Part shown: positions 21,730-32,869 of the stretch, one piece after another | Position numbering within the stretch: the stretch's first letter is position 1 | How the letters are laid out: the number at the start of each line of letters is the position of its first letter | NCBI GenBank assembly: GCA_030789695.1 | Contig: CM061142.1 | Location: 44,687,375 to 44,751,374 of the forward strand | Direction: 5' to 3' | Source: Scilla litardierei | Taxonomy: Eukaryota; Streptophyta; Magnoliopsida; Asparagales; Asparagaceae | Length of the DNA: 64,000 nucleotides | Notes under the pieces: model-generated | The model's database searches: none | Seen by the model: only the letters and a program-made list of their open reading frames with translations | What the model was told of the DNA's origin: nothing | Translations under genes and position numbers: made by a program

Positions 21730-22835
21730 TGCTTAATCTGATGCTAAAACTATATTATGAAAATACTTGTCAACTTTAATAACCAAATTGCATGTTCATA
21801 CTATGCTGTTGCACTTGATTAAAATGGACTTTTCATATTAATGTTACTTCGGTAAAGAAATACTTATACCATGCATGTCATCAATTGAACCAAACTGAAC
21901 AGAGGGTAGGACACAACCCTCGAAACATAAATGAGAACCCATCGATTACAGATGAAAAGAAAACTAGTCGGTGACTGGTTAGACACTTGGGTGGGGTTGG
22001 TCCATAGAAGTAGGGTTTGTAGATGTAGATTGACCACCTTACGGCTACTTCCATATCACACCAATGGAGGCAAGCATCTTGGCCATTTTTCAGGTTAGGA
22101 TGGCAAGAAGCATCACGGTAAAACCCCGATGATAGGGTGCATCAAGACCATACTACCAACCCAGACATGGACTTATCACGAGTACAAATAATTGAAATAC
22201 TCAACTTACAACTGCTTTACTTTTTGAACTGCAATATATATGCTCATACTTTATTTTATGCATTTATTTTCCATAAATGTGTACTAACGCTCTTTGTTCC
22301 TTCCAAGTTGTTCCTTATTTCATTACTTTAAATATCTTGCCGAGCTATTCGCTGACATATATTTAATTGTAATTATGAAATATATGTTAGGTTCATAGAC
22401 TGATTACATTGAGGACCCCACTTCTGAGGATCTCATCTTGGAGGACGACCCTGCTGACCAGAGTTACGAGGACGCCGAGATCCTCCCAACTGAAGAATAG
22501 AGAGAGAAAGAGAGAGAGAGAGAGAGCTGCTATTAGTCTTATTTTATTAGTTGTACTTGTTATCATGCAGGTGTGTTTGCATTTCTATAAATTGTACAGC
22601 CGTGCTAGGCCTAATTACCTTGTGTACTTGTTCTAAAAACTCTGGAATAAAAGTGAATTGAATTTTTATGCTGTTCTGAGAATATTCGCATACAATAAAC
22701 ATGCCTAACTAAATAAACGCATATTGTGCATTAGTCAAAGAAGAAAGAAATGAATAAAAGTATCTCTTCTTTGCTTTAAGCAAATGCGGACCCGCTCGCG
22801 TTCTCGCTCCCAAGTATTATGGGAAGCTGTGTGTG
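21730..22835 (+). repeat. K1 continuation (long LTR-like sequence), truncated
   Basis: This continues the sequence interrupted by C1. It includes a short acidic frame at 22409-22498 (EDPTSEDLILEDDPADQ, then AEILPTEE and a stop), a (GA)n run at about 22500-22526 and an AATAAA-like aataaaagtg at about 22646. The acidic frame resembles nothing I can name; chromovirus LTRs are long and can carry such remnants, but a host 3' exon cannot be excluded. The sequence ends abruptly against the truncated LTR of C3 near 22835. Confidence 0.4.
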
Positions 22836-23439
22836 ATAAAAATTAAACTTGCTAATGCAGAATTATAACTACAAGAGGAATTTAAACACCACAAAAATCC
22901 AAACGCAAACTCAAGATTTTACTCTGGTGTTCCAAACTTGGGTATGTCCAGCCACACCAAATATTCACTATAATTCCCACAAAGAGAAGTGAATACAATC
23001 CCATAAAGAGATACCTTACACAGAGGTTTTTGTCCTACACAAAAACCCAACCAACCCTACACAACGATCAAACTCTCACACAGAGAATTAGGGTTCATAC
23101 ACTAGGACACCAAACTCTCACAAAGAGAATAATTCCCTCAAAGAGAGTATCTAATTCCCACAAAGAGAATTAGGGTTTTAAGAAACAAAATGAAACAAAT
23201 AAACTCTTACATATGCCTTGCGATGAACTTACTCATATGAAGATGAAGGCATGGAAGAGGATAACCAAGTGCTTGAGATTTAGTTTGATTGCACTTGGAT
23301 AATTTCCCTTGAGCTTGACTTCAATGCATGAAGGAGAGAATGAGCACTAAGAGAAAAATGAGGGAGTTTGAGAGTGGCTTAATGATTCTTAAATGATCTT
23401 CAATGGTTCCAAGAAGTTCTAATGAACTCAGCCCGCTCC

Positions 23440-23446
23440 TATATAT
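23440..23446 (-). promoter_or_regulatory. C3 3' LTR TATA box
   Basis: ATATATA read on the - strand lies about 90 bp downstream of the palindromic array. The 5' LTR has the same box at 61289-61295. Confidence 0.55.
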
Positions 23447-23533
23447 TGGAAGCCAAAAGAAACTCTCAAACCCGAAGAAAAACCCCAAAATAATAAATCT
23501 GCGACGGCTAGAATTTGGTAGTTTACAGCACAG

Positions 23534-24046
23534 ACAGTCGACTGATGAACAACTGATAGTCGACTGGTCAACGGCTATTAAATTCCCAACGACTATAATC
23601 TGAGCCAGGACAGGCGACTGTAGAAGACTACACAGGTGCCTGTAAATGAGCAGGTGCCTATATAACCTTTAGCAGGCGACTGTCACTTGGGATGGAAACG
23701 GAGCTGTAAAATGCAATTTTTCCACTAGCGCCTTCAGACGATAGATGACCATTTCACATGTGACTGTAATTTGACATGCGACTGTAATTACTTCATCAAT
23801 CGACTGACTTGCAAAGTGGGATGAAACCCAGAAAATACAAGTTCCGCACAGACGACTGTAGAACAATTCATAGGCGCCTATTGGAAGACATACGACTATA
23901 AATTGAACTTCAGTCGACTGTTCCAAAAGCTCAAGTAAGAGTCAATAAAAAGGTTGATTTGAGCTATACATACCAGTCGGCTATAAAAGGCTGGGTAGGC
24001 ACCTGGAATCACTTAGTCACCTGTCATGCCTTCATCAATCGACTGT
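23534..24046 (-). promoter_or_regulatory. C3 3' LTR palindromic array (CAGTCGACTG and CAGGCGCCTG type)
   Basis: Repeated perfect or near-perfect palindromes of the forms CAGTCGACTG and (C)AGGCGCCT(G), with decayed versions such as tacgactgta and caggcgactg between them. The motif differs from that of C1 and C2, yet the position before the TATA box is the same. This copy is more decayed than the one in the 5' LTR. Confidence 0.7.
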
Positions 24047-24481
24047 TGGAGTGCTAAAAACTCCAGTTTGAGTTTAAGGCATGGTGAACCTATTGGGATG
24101 ATGTATATGATAATCCTAAGGCTCACTAAGATGGAAAATGCATATGCATGAATGAGTTAATCCATCTATCAAGGCATTACCTTAATCCTAGACTCAAAAA
24201 AAGAAAAGCAATAAATGAAATATTACATGGATTACATTGATTCCCTTAGAGTCTATGGCTTAAACCTTGATGCTCTCCATCACCTCCAAGCTTTGGCACC
24301 TCTCGAGTCCAAGCTTTGGCAATGCCCCTCTTGATGTCCATCCTTGCACCAAGCATTTGGTCTCCAAAAGTGATATTCTTCAATTAATAACTAAGAGACT
24401 AAAACATGAGAGACATTAGCAACAACATAATGTTGTGATCATCATCAAAACAATATTGGTATGAAACACCAATACCTAACA

Positions 24482-24495
24482 ATCACCCCCCTTTT
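24482..24495 (-). other. C3 polypurine tract
   Basis: On the - strand the sequence reads TCATCATCAAAAGGGGGGTGAT directly before the LTR (shown as tcatcatc, then aaaaggggggtgat). The same CATCATCAAAAAGGGGG signature precedes the 3' LTR of C2, which confirms that C3 is a SIRE-type copia element on the - strand. Confidence 0.8.
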
Positions 24496-24728
24496 GATGA
24501 TGACACACATTATGTAAACATAAAGAAAATAAAGCACAATGCTAATGAGCTCCCCCACTTATATGTACCAATTATTAAATGAGATACATAATTATAAATA
24601 CTCATTAACCAATTGAAATAATAAGACATAATAGTGACATATAATATGCATGGATTAAATAAACCAATTGCAATAAGTATATAACATGCTCCACATGAAT
24701 GGTTTACATAATCCCACATAACTCTCCC

Positions 24729-24730
<2 letters not shown>
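24496..24730 (-). other. C3 non-coding interior, left part
   Basis: AT-rich sequence with ACCAATTG-type motifs at about 24608 and 24661, which on the - strand read CAATTGGT and resemble the LTR/primer-site junction of C3. No coding sequence is seen. Confidence 0.45.

Positions 24731-24813
<83 letters not shown>
24731..24813 (+). repeat. (TG)n microsatellite
   Basis: About 41 uninterrupted TG units directly in front of the SINE. Open frames across it (poly-Cys-Val or poly-Thr-His) are artefacts. Confidence 0.95.
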
Positions 24814-24814
<1 letters not shown>

Positions 24815-24820
<6 letters not shown>

Positions 24821-25080
24821 ACGAGAGGGTGTCCTGGTGGTAAGTCATTCCACTCCAAAGCCAAGAGTCATGGGTTCAAGGCCTCTGGCCTACATAGGTT
24901 GGTATTTGTTGGGGGATTATTTATCATGGGGTTATATCTCCCCTCTCGGACTTACTCGGGGGCCATTGAGGGCACGGAGGTTTCCCCCAGTTTACATAGT
25001 CTCGACCGGGCTCTCATCTTACCCTCCTATACCGAAGGTGGGGAGAGGGGGTTGGGGATTTTTTTTGGGTTGTCAAAATA
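24815..25080 (+). mobile_element. Probable tRNA-derived SINE
   Basis: The sequence starts GAGCCCACGAGAGGG and has an A-box-like TGGTGGTAAGT at about +20 and a B-box GGTTCAAGGCC at 24873-24883, the spacing of a tRNA-type RNA polymerase III promoter. It runs on for about 200 bp and ends near TTGTCAAAATA. A (TG)n run precedes it and a (CA)n/(CG)n run follows. I could not define a target duplication because of these runs. It does not have the paired ends of an LTR or a TIR element. Confidence 0.6.
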
Positions 25081-25120
25081 CACACACACGCGCGCGCGCG
25101 CGCGCGCGCGCATACACACA
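25081..25120 (+). repeat. (CA)n/(CG)n microsatellite
   Basis: Alternating cacaca then cgcgcg then cacaca directly behind the SINE. The CG part can adopt left-handed DNA, which is a general property of such runs. Confidence 0.9.
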
Positions 25121-25172
25121 TATCCCCATAGATATATCTCTCTCCCCAAAATGCATATGTATAATAAACATG

Positions 25173-25181
25173 ATTTACATA
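25173..25181 (+). repeat. M1 target-site duplication (atttacata), left copy
   Basis: The nine bases are repeated exactly at 29211-29219. Nine-base duplications are the norm for Mutator-like elements. Confidence 0.9.
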
Positions 25182-25400
25182 GGACAATTTTTGCAAATAG
25201 GCCAAAAAGGTAATTTTAAAAATCGACTTCTTTTTTTAGCAAAACCGACCTCTTTTGGTTTTGAGACCAAAAGAGGTCGGTTCTGGCACGTGGGACACGT
25301 GAGCCCCATGGCCGCATCTTCAGAGTGCGGCCAACAGCCACACTTTCAGAGTGCGGCTCTTGGCCGCACTCTGCAGGTGCGGCCAGAGCCCCCCAAAACA
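25182..25400 (+). repeat. M1 left terminal inverted repeat
   Basis: It pairs with 29030-29210. In addition it holds an inner palindrome at about 25236-25281 (aaccgacctcttttgg, a short loop, ccaaaagaggtcggtt) that the right repeat lacks, and three GTGCGGC-type blocks. The extra palindrome adds roughly 60 bp to this end. Confidence 0.85.
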
Positions 25401-25819
25401 GAGACACTGCTGCTGCTGCTCCCTTTTCTCTGTTTGTAAGTAGCTGCTGCTCTTCTCAATATCAGCAGTTGCTTCTGCTCCAACTCTCCCGATAATTCAC
25501 CCCTGATTCATCGCAGCATATGCATATATAAATCAAAATGTGTCACAAATAATTCTCACACTAATACTTCTCACAGCCATAGCATTTCACAAATATCACA
25601 AATAGTATATCACAACACATCACTTGGATATCAGAAAGTTCATATAAATTAAAACACATATCACATCAAATTCATTAAGATCACGTAACACATATATCAA
25701 ACAACATTGAATTCATCAACCATAGTAGTTTCAAAATACATATCACATCGAATTCAACAAAATTACAAAAAACATATAGCAAACATGCATAAAATGGCCC
25801 TAACACATCAATCATAGCC

Positions 25820-28715
25820 CTAACACAACATTCTTAGTAGAGTAACATCCACCATTGCATCATGTGTGGGATCTGCCGCTGCATTGAGATGAAGACGTGC
25901 CGCGGCCTTGAGATGAAGACACGCCGCTGCCTTGAGATGAAGACCCGCCGCGAACTTGAGATGAAAACCTAAAAGATAATCATAAATTAGATCACACACA
26001 CACACACACATCCACAAGAAATATATGAATTGCAAAATCAACATACGCGTGTGTTAGAGGAGGATTTAGGTAGCGTGATTTGTAATGCCCGAGTGGATGA
26101 CAATTGCCATATCTATTCTATCGGCTTCCTTCACGTGGAATATCCATTGCCCCCCGAATACGTGTAGATGTAGGCCGATCTGGAGGTCTTCTTTTGTCGG
26201 GTGGAAGTAATTTGGGACCATCCCAAGCATTCCAATACCATGCATCGGGTATGGGGTGAAATAAAGGTTCATAGGCAAGGAGATATCTGCTAACCCTATA
26301 CCATGGCGAACAGAATGGCATATATGCTATGTTGGCACCATATTCTTATCTGGACGTTGCGACGATAACATGGGCATATGGGATGTGTTGAAGCAAAGGA
26401 ATATTGCAACTACATCTGCATTTCTCGTCATGCAACTTAACAGTATAACAGAGACCATCGTTGTCAGTCACCTGCACTCACAATCACTAAACCTTGTGAG
26501 CATAAATGTTTGGGCCTCTTCCCTCTGTTTTCCAATAATGTCCATTGTTGTGGTAACAAAATCTGTCGTCCACCCTTGCCCACTTAGTCTTCGACTGAAA
26601 AAATATCTATTTAACTTGTAAAATGTTCTTGCAATCAACGCTTGTATAGGTAGAGCTCTAGCACCTTTGAGCACCCCATTAAAGCTCTCAGAACAATTTG
26701 TTGTCATGATACAATAGCGTTTCCCACGATCGGCATGCATCGCCCACATGCTTTCTTCCCCATGTAAATCTACAGATATCCACTCATCTGCTTCAATGGA
26801 CTCGTCTTTGATTTTGGCACGATAGGCTTTGTATGTAAGCAAGTCTGATGCAATGCCAGCCATCCAGAAGTTTCCCTCCAAGGTACGTGTTCGGAATCCT
26901 TTCGCCTTGTAATTTGTAATAATATGCCGCAGACAATACCTATAGTGATAATGTGCTGGCCATCCCTCTTCTAGTGCTCGTGGAATTCATTTCATTCTAT
27001 CTGAAATGAAGGTAATCATTCGTCCATGAGCACTTGATATATATTCATATATACATGTGAAAAACCACTTCCAATTTTCTTGGTTCTCAGCTGACACAAC
27101 AGCAAATGCCAAGGGAAACAGCCCACCATTTTCATCCACTCCAGTGGCCACAAGTAAACACCCACCATGTTTCCCATACAAATGGGTACCATCAATACTT
27201 AGGATCGGCCGACAATGCTTGAAACCCTTGATTGAAGGACCAAATGCCCAGAAGACCCCTGAAAATTGTGCAACTCCTTCACTGATAGTGTCATAAGTGA
27301 TCTTGTATACTGTACCTGGATTAGTCTCTGAAATGGCCTCTAAATACCGAGGTAGTCGATTATATGACTCCTCCCAATCTCCAAAAATCCTTTCTAACGC
27401 CTTCGATCTTGCCATCCATGCTTTGTAATATGAGATTCGAATCCGTAACATGGTGGATATGGCCTCTTGGATTTCTGTCGGTGTCAAATCTAATTTTATC
27501 TTCACCATTGGCATAATCATGTTACAAATGAAATATGTTGTGGCTTTTTTGTGATCTATTTTGAGGGTTGGATTATTGCAAGTATGTTACTCAACAACCC
27601 TTGAGAGCTTGAACTTCCCAATGCTACTCTTCCACACTACCGCATGGATACTCCACGGATAACTCATACTAGCCTCATCTTGTGTTGCCGAATTGACCGC
27701 AGCATTTAGGCCGCATATCACGTTATAACTTGTCTTGTTTGTCTTGATTGGCCTAAATGAAACATTACGCTTAATGCTCCACTCTGTTATTGCTTTAATC
27801 AAGGTGGCCTTTGTATCATTATATCGCCGACATTGAACACCCCCCTAACGTTTTGAGGTCTAGGCTCTTCCATTCTCCTTTTAAGTGTATTTTTCATAAT
27901 TGTTGCATTTAGCCATTCTTCCTCCTTAACTTCATCTGGCAAAGCCTCCTCATCTTCTACAATTGTGTTAACGGTAATCGATTGTTGTATCCATGATATA
28001 TCATCTTCATTTGGATCTTCCGCATAAAGCATGCTATCCTCTCCGGCCCCGACATGCTCATCGTCATCGCTCTCTTCTATTTCTTCATCCACATCTTCAG
28101 GTATGTATGGATCATCAGGCATCGACTCCGGTACAAAAGGGCCTTCCATGTAAGTTGAGTATTGATTTTCAATTCCCAATGATTCAACATTTAACCTGTT
28201 ACTGACATATGAAAGGTTTCAAATATTAGGTACTACTACGAATATATAAATAATATTTCAAATAACAATTCGCAAAACTTGATTGAAATCTAGACTTACG
28301 TGTTCATGTTATCATTATCTTGCGGATATTACGAACACCCTACTCCTGTCGTATTTTCTTGGGCGGTGTTTATTGCATCCATACCCACATATATTTCAAC
28401 TCCACGGTGATCTTGCGATAAATCAAACAGATTCTCCATATTATCGTCATCTGATATTTTCACGGCGGTAGTCTTTCCTCCCATTACTGGCCAGTTGCAC
28501 ACCGGATTCAACATATATTCCTCCCGACGGATCTTCGTGATATTGTATATCCGATCTACTAGGTCTTTATACGTCGAACCACATATCAGCTTCATTGATT
28601 TAACTTTCCCTCTGACACACCATGGTTCGTGATTTTCATTAATATATAATACACCGGCAAAATAGCATATGACAAAAAATTGAATCACTTGCCATTTCCA
28701 ACAACCTGCACACAC
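25820..28715 (-). pseudogene. M1 MuDR-type transposase, broken
   Basis: N-terminal part: 28715-28329 (a PB1-like region, NENHEPWCVRGKVKSM), then a candidate intron 28299-28202 (GTAAGT...TGTCAG), then an acidic region 28179-27799. The MuDR DNA-binding region reads WSIKRNVSFRPIKTNK and YPWSIHAVVWKSSIGKFK (27790-27590). The MULE catalytic core has SIDGTHLYGKHGGCLLVA, PLAFAVVSAENQENWKWF and FISDR (27330-26990), then after a frameshift near 26985 HIITNYKAKGFR and TNCSESFNGVLKGAR with the catalytic Glu (26930-26650). A SWIM-type finger CRCSCNIPLLQHIPYAHVI lies near 26420-26350, with Tyr in place of the usual third Cys. A last exon behind a GTATGT...TTTTAG intron gives SSSQGSG repeats. Stops and frameshifts make it inactive. 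Confidence 0.85.
25871..25970 (-). repeat. 27-bp tandem repeat in the M1 transposase tail
   Basis: About four units of gatgaagac-ccgccgc-ttga type, each 27 bp, encode repeated SSSQGxG on the - strand. Gly/Ser/Gln-rich tails of this sort are common at the ends of plant MULE transposases. Confidence 0.7.
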
Positions 28716-29029
28716 ACCATTATAAATTCCTAAATCCCTAAATCATAACATAATGATGAACAAAAAACTCCGAATACCTATTAGGAGAGTTGAATCGGCA
28801 TGGATCGGATCTCGTATGGCAAAGGGTTTCGGATTGCAGCTGAGTTGAATCGGAACAAATCCCGCCGTCACAAAAAACAAACCCGCAAAAAAACCTGAAG
28901 AAGGATTTCAGATTACCTGAAACAATGCCGATTTATCACCCAAAAAAAGTAAAATGAAGCGCTGGACTGTGAAGAAGCGGCCGAATTGAGGAGGAGAATA
29001 AGAAAGAACAACAGCTCGAATGGAGGAGG

Positions 29030-29210
29030 AGATCGCGGTTTTGGGAGACTCTGGCAGCACCTGCAGAGTGCGGCCAAGAGTCGTAGTCTGAAAGTGCGGC
29101 TCTTGGCCGCACGCTGAAGATGCGGCCGCACGCTAAAGAGGTCGGTTTTGCTAAATAAAAAAAGAAGTCGATTTAAAATTATTTTTTTGGCCTATTTGCA
29201 AAAAATGTCC
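29030..29210 (+). repeat. M1 right terminal inverted repeat
   Basis: The reverse complement matches the left end along about 160 bp, including the AGCAAAACCGACCTCTTT and TTGGCCGCACTCTGCAGGTG blocks. Confidence 0.85.
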
Positions 29211-29219
29211 ATTTACATA
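29211..29219 (+). repeat. M1 target-site duplication (atttacata), right copy
   Basis: It matches 25173-25181 exactly. Confidence 0.9.
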
Positions 29220-29952
29220 ATGCATATATCTCTTCCATTTGTCATTGTCAAAAAGGTGGACTTCAAATATATCCCCATTATCATTCTAATTAAAGATCTG
29301 ACAATATACACGAGATAAAGAGATGTATGATACCAAATATAAAAATTTAGTGGGTATCAATCACTATCCCATGCTCTTCCTAAATCATAGAAATGGACAA
29401 ATTTTTGACTTTTAGGATCTAATACCAATTGTAAAGAAAGAGATAAAAGATCTTTAACAATTGAGATTAATACCAATTGAAGAAAAAAATCTTGAAAGAT
29501 AATCCTCTTTACCAATTGTAAATAATACTTGGAGCCATGTGCCTAAAGTGTATCAAAGTATAGATATGGAAAAATCAAATATCCTTGATACAAATGACAT
29601 TGCCAAAATATAATATAACATGAAACATGTTGGCAATATCAATGGGTTGAGTTCAAGGCCAAAATAACCAATTGTAAAAATAGACAACAATTGTGAAAAA
29701 AATGATCTCAAACATAACCCAAAATGAGAGTTAAAATATGCTTTTAAAAAACATTTTAAACATATTAACTCCCCCATTTTCATACACATGATTCAAACAT
29801 TTCATGTATGACATTGTGTTCCTCAAGGTCCCCATTTTCATGAAAAAAAATTTGTAAACATTTTTAAAATCATGAAACACACACAAACAATGGGTATGCT
29901 AAAAAAAACATTTAAGCACAATACCCATGCAATATGCATATGTGTGAGGAAC
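29220..29952 (-). other. C3 non-coding interior, right part, with primer-site-like motifs
   Basis: No pol coding sequence is present where it should follow gag. On the - strand the motif TTTACAATTGGTA(TTA) recurs at about 29436-29421, 29480-29467, 29521-29509 and 29680-29667. It resembles the C3 LTR/primer-site junction TTACAATTGGTATCAGAGC. Two further AAAAGGTGG/TCCCCCATTTTC-like purine or pyrimidine tracts occur near 29252 and 29771. Confidence 0.5.
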
Positions 29953-32004
29953 CTAAACATTATGGAACCAAACCAAAGAGGAGTTTGATTTCCTAATGTA
30001 ATCACATGAGGTGATCACATCCCCAACTAGAGAGTTGATGAATCTATCCCTCTCTTGCACACTACACCTAGTAGGAATCCAAAAACTTAAGGATCTCCTA
30101 GACAAGGGTTTTGCCTTTGTAAGAGGAGTGGATGTGGCATGCTTAGGTGTAGAAACAAATTTCTTGGCATGCATAAAGTGAGGAGTCTGCTTCTTAGCAA
30201 AGAATGAAGAATTTTCATTTTTCCTCACCACCTTGTGATTTACATGCTTCTTGTTGATGTTATCATTATACAAGAAAGCATGTTGATTCTTCTTAGGTGC
30301 TTTTGCAATATTTCTTGTATTTGCACCAAAAGAATAATTAGAGGTGGGTTTGGTAACCACATTTGGAGTGTATCCCAAACATCCTCTATGGTTTGTCGGA
30401 TGTTGTTTTTCAAGCAAACCGTGGAGTGAATACCTAGAATGAACAAAGCTTATAAGCTTTTGGGATTCCACTTCACACTTCAACTTAAGTTGTTGAATGT
30501 GAGATTCTAAGCGAAGATTTTGAGCTACTAATTTATCATTGGAAAAGCTCAATTCCTTAACTTAAGAGAGAAGTGTGTCTCTCTCACTAGTGTCACAGAT
30601 ATGCAAAGCATAATTATTATTTACACTAGAATATTCTAAAGCATGCACCCTACTCGTAGCATTCTTAAATTTTGCTTTCAATTTAGCATATGAGTCGATG
30701 TACTTACTTGCCGCATTGGAAGCCACATTGTATCGGTAATCGAGCTCCTAATAGGGTAGCTTTGGCTCCTCCTCAACTTCTTCATCGCTTTCATCCTCGC
30801 TAGAGCTTGACGAAGACTTTTCCCCTTTTGCCATGAAGCACACTTCTTCATTGGACTTGAGCCAGGACTCCACCTCTTCATTGCTAGATCTTAAAGAAAG
30901 ATCTTCCAATGTCGTGAAGCACATGTGGGTTTGCTCCTTGTCATCTTCCTCTTTGTCACTTGATAAATCCTCATCCGAGTCATCGAATGTCCCGACAAGT
31001 CCATTCTTTTGGTTCTTGAATTTGGACTTGCCTTTCAAATGTTTCTTCACTTTCCCTTTGTAGTAATCTTTGGAGGGTTTGGAAGGGCATTCAGTAGAGT
31101 GATGACCTTTACCACTGTAAGTGCAACAAGTAGGAATCTTGTTAGAAATGAAGGCAAACTTTGACAAAGATTTACCTTGCTTGCCCTTGAGGAATGCCTT
31201 AAATTGCTTGGCAAGCTCGATGAAATCATCATCGTGAGCATCATCTTCTCCATCATCTTCACTCGAGGCTTCTTGATGGAAGTTCTTTCTCCATTCGATT
31301 GCCTCCTTCTCGGCATAGAATGCAAGCCCCTTTTGCTTCTCGGGCTTCTCGGGCTTCGTTGGTTGAATCTCTTTCTTACGTTGAAGCTTTACTTCATTTG
31401 CCATAAGATTCCCAATGCACTCCTCAACGGTGTATTCAGACATACCATTTGACTCCAAAATTCCATTGGCCTTTGACTCCCATTGAGATATAAGCGAGTC
31501 AAGGATCTTCTCCACTCGATCCTCTTGGAAAATCACCTTTCCAAGTCCTTCCAAGGCGTTCAATATTTCTGTGAACCTTGTGAACATCTCTGAGATGTTT
31601 TCACCTTCATGCATCTTAAACTACTCATATTTAGATCTAAATATGCATTGTTTATATTTCTTTACCTTCGAAGTCCCTTCATGACAAATCTCCAAAGTAT
31701 GCCAAATTTTGTTGGCTGTTTTGCACATGGAGATGCGGTTGAACTCATTGTGAGTAAGGACGCAATTGAATACATTCATAGCCCTCGCATTGAATTTGAT
31801 CAAGTCCTTCTCCGTTTTTGTCCTTGAAGCCGCGGGTGTAGTAAGCTTCTCAAATGGTGACTCCGTAATGTCCCATAGGTATGTACCCTCTAAGTAGATC
31901 ATCATCTTGATCTTCTAACTTGGGTAGTTGGTTCCATTGAAGAGAGGGGGTCGTACGGTTGGTAGACCTTCTTCATGAGACACGGATATATCGTTGAATG
32001 CCAT
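29953..32004 (-). pseudogene. gag: C3 gag with four in-frame stops
   Basis: The start ATG at 32004 lies 23 bases behind the primer-binding site. One single frame covers the whole gag (about 684 codons), broken only by TAG at 31917-31915, TAG at 31623-31621, TAG at 30750-30748 and TAA at 30564-30562, with no frameshift. It has the N-terminal PPLFNGTNYP box, a UBN2-like region (FNRISMCKTANKIWHTLEICHEG, here cut as FNRISMCKTANKIWH and TLEICHEG), a knuckle CTYSGKGHHSTEC in which the second Cys is Ser, an acidic Ser-rich region and a Lys/His-rich tail ending SLVWFHNV, comparable to WTWLPKV of C1 and WTWFPKG of C2. Confidence 0.82.
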
Positions 32005-32026
32005 CGTTGTTGTATTCTATAACCTT

Positions 32027-32036
32027 GCTCTGATAC
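32027..32036 (-). other. C3 primer-binding site, part left of the T1 insertion
   Basis: On the - strand the site is TTGGTATCAGAGC. T1 has split it: gctctgatac lies here and the rest (gataccaa, including the duplicated gatac) at 60554-60561. Bases 32032-32036 are also the left copy of the T1 target duplication gatac. Confidence 0.85.
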
Positions 32037-32776
32037 TGTTAAGGCCAAAATTGACCGAGACAGTTGTCAAGCTGACGTAGACTCTAGGTGCTGAGTCGGA
32101 GCCTCGTCAGCTGATGAAGTGGGACCCGAGGTTGGAAGAACCTGGGTCAGGTGATGGATATAGATGACGATGCGATGCTCGATTGACCCTCGATCAGCTT
32201 GTACGTCGATCGTTCGAGGTTGAAAAGCTCGAGAACGACCCTAGCAGGAGATGTAGACTCGTCGATCTACACCACAAAGACAGGTTAATGGGGTCGGATC
32301 TGGGTTCCGACTCAAATCCCCTCCGATGCTTAAGTTAGTATGTGAACTTAAGTAAGAGAGGGAGCTTGGTGCAGCTGAGATCGACCCGCGGAGGTTCGTC
32401 TCAGATCTGGCGGCACAAGCTCTATAGTGTAGGAAATATTAGCTGAGAAAGTAAAGTTCTATGTCTTAGACCTCATACCTTGGAATTGGACTCATTTACC
32501 TTTGTCCTTTTGTCCATTTATAGGTTGTTCCTCTTTGATTGTGTGTAACGTCCCTCATTGATTTGGGAATAATCTCCTCCGGGATTCGAGATAATAGCTG
32601 CCCATTTACTCGGCCCCATTAACCTCCCCCTTGAATATTAGCACCAGCCTAACAGTCAAACGATCCGTTTGTTTGACTCGGCAATACCCCGCTATGAGTG
32701 ACAGGTTTCGGGTTGTGGGTTCCAAATGGGCCGAGTATGCGAATACTCCAGCAGGATCCGTACCCATGCACCAACA
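32037..32776 (-). repeat. T1 3' LTR
   Basis: It begins TGTTAAGGCCAAAATTG and ends TGCACCAACA on the + strand. It matches the two halves 38579-38662 and 59932-60553 with many single-base differences, so T1 is an older insertion than C1 or A2. Confidence 0.9.
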
Positions 32777-32869
32777 ATGGCCCACATCATTCATGCCTCA
32801 GAAACTGCGCTGATTGAGACCGAATGATGAGTAATCTCCTTAAAGCACACAGTTTTTGAAACACTTGAT

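Larger units (their letters stand above)
22836..24481 (-). repeat. C3 3' LTR (truncated at its far end)
   Basis: It aligns with 60563-62315 from ATAAAAATTAAACTTGC onward; the first roughly 75 bases of the + strand copy are missing. On the - strand the LTR starts TGTTAGGTATTGGTG at 24481. It carries a palindromic array (23534-24046) and a TATA box (23440-23446). Confidence 0.85.
25182..29210 (-). mobile_element. M1: Mutator-like DNA transposon (MULE)
   Basis: The element is 4029 bp, bounded by terminal inverted repeats that begin GGACAATTTTTGCAAATAGGCC on the left (ggacaattttt, gcaaataggcc) and GGACATTTTTTGCAAATAGGCC on the right (ggacatttttt, gcaaataggcc), and by a 9-bp duplication. The inverted repeats extend about 160-210 bp and contain several TGCGGCC blocks. 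The - strand encodes a MuDR-type transposase with frameshifts. It sits in the non-coding interior of C3. Confidence 0.93.

Noticed and set aside
21963..21980. Single ctagtcggt in the K1 continuation as part of an array
   Set aside because: Only one copy with no inverted partner; probably chance.
22409..22636. Acidic frame followed by an AATAAA-like signal as the last exon of a host gene
   Set aside because: There is no upstream exon that I can recognise, and the sequence continues an LTR-like region. I keep it only as part of the K1 remnant.
24873..24883. B-box GGTTCAAGGCC as a sign of a tRNA gene
   Set aside because: No cloverleaf or CCA-stem partner could be folded around it. The following 200 bp fit a SINE better.
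24510..25213. Open frames of 60-160 codons on both strands across the (TG)n run and SINE
   Set aside because: They encode poly-Cys-Val or poly-Thr-His from a dinucleotide repeat and have no other protein signal.
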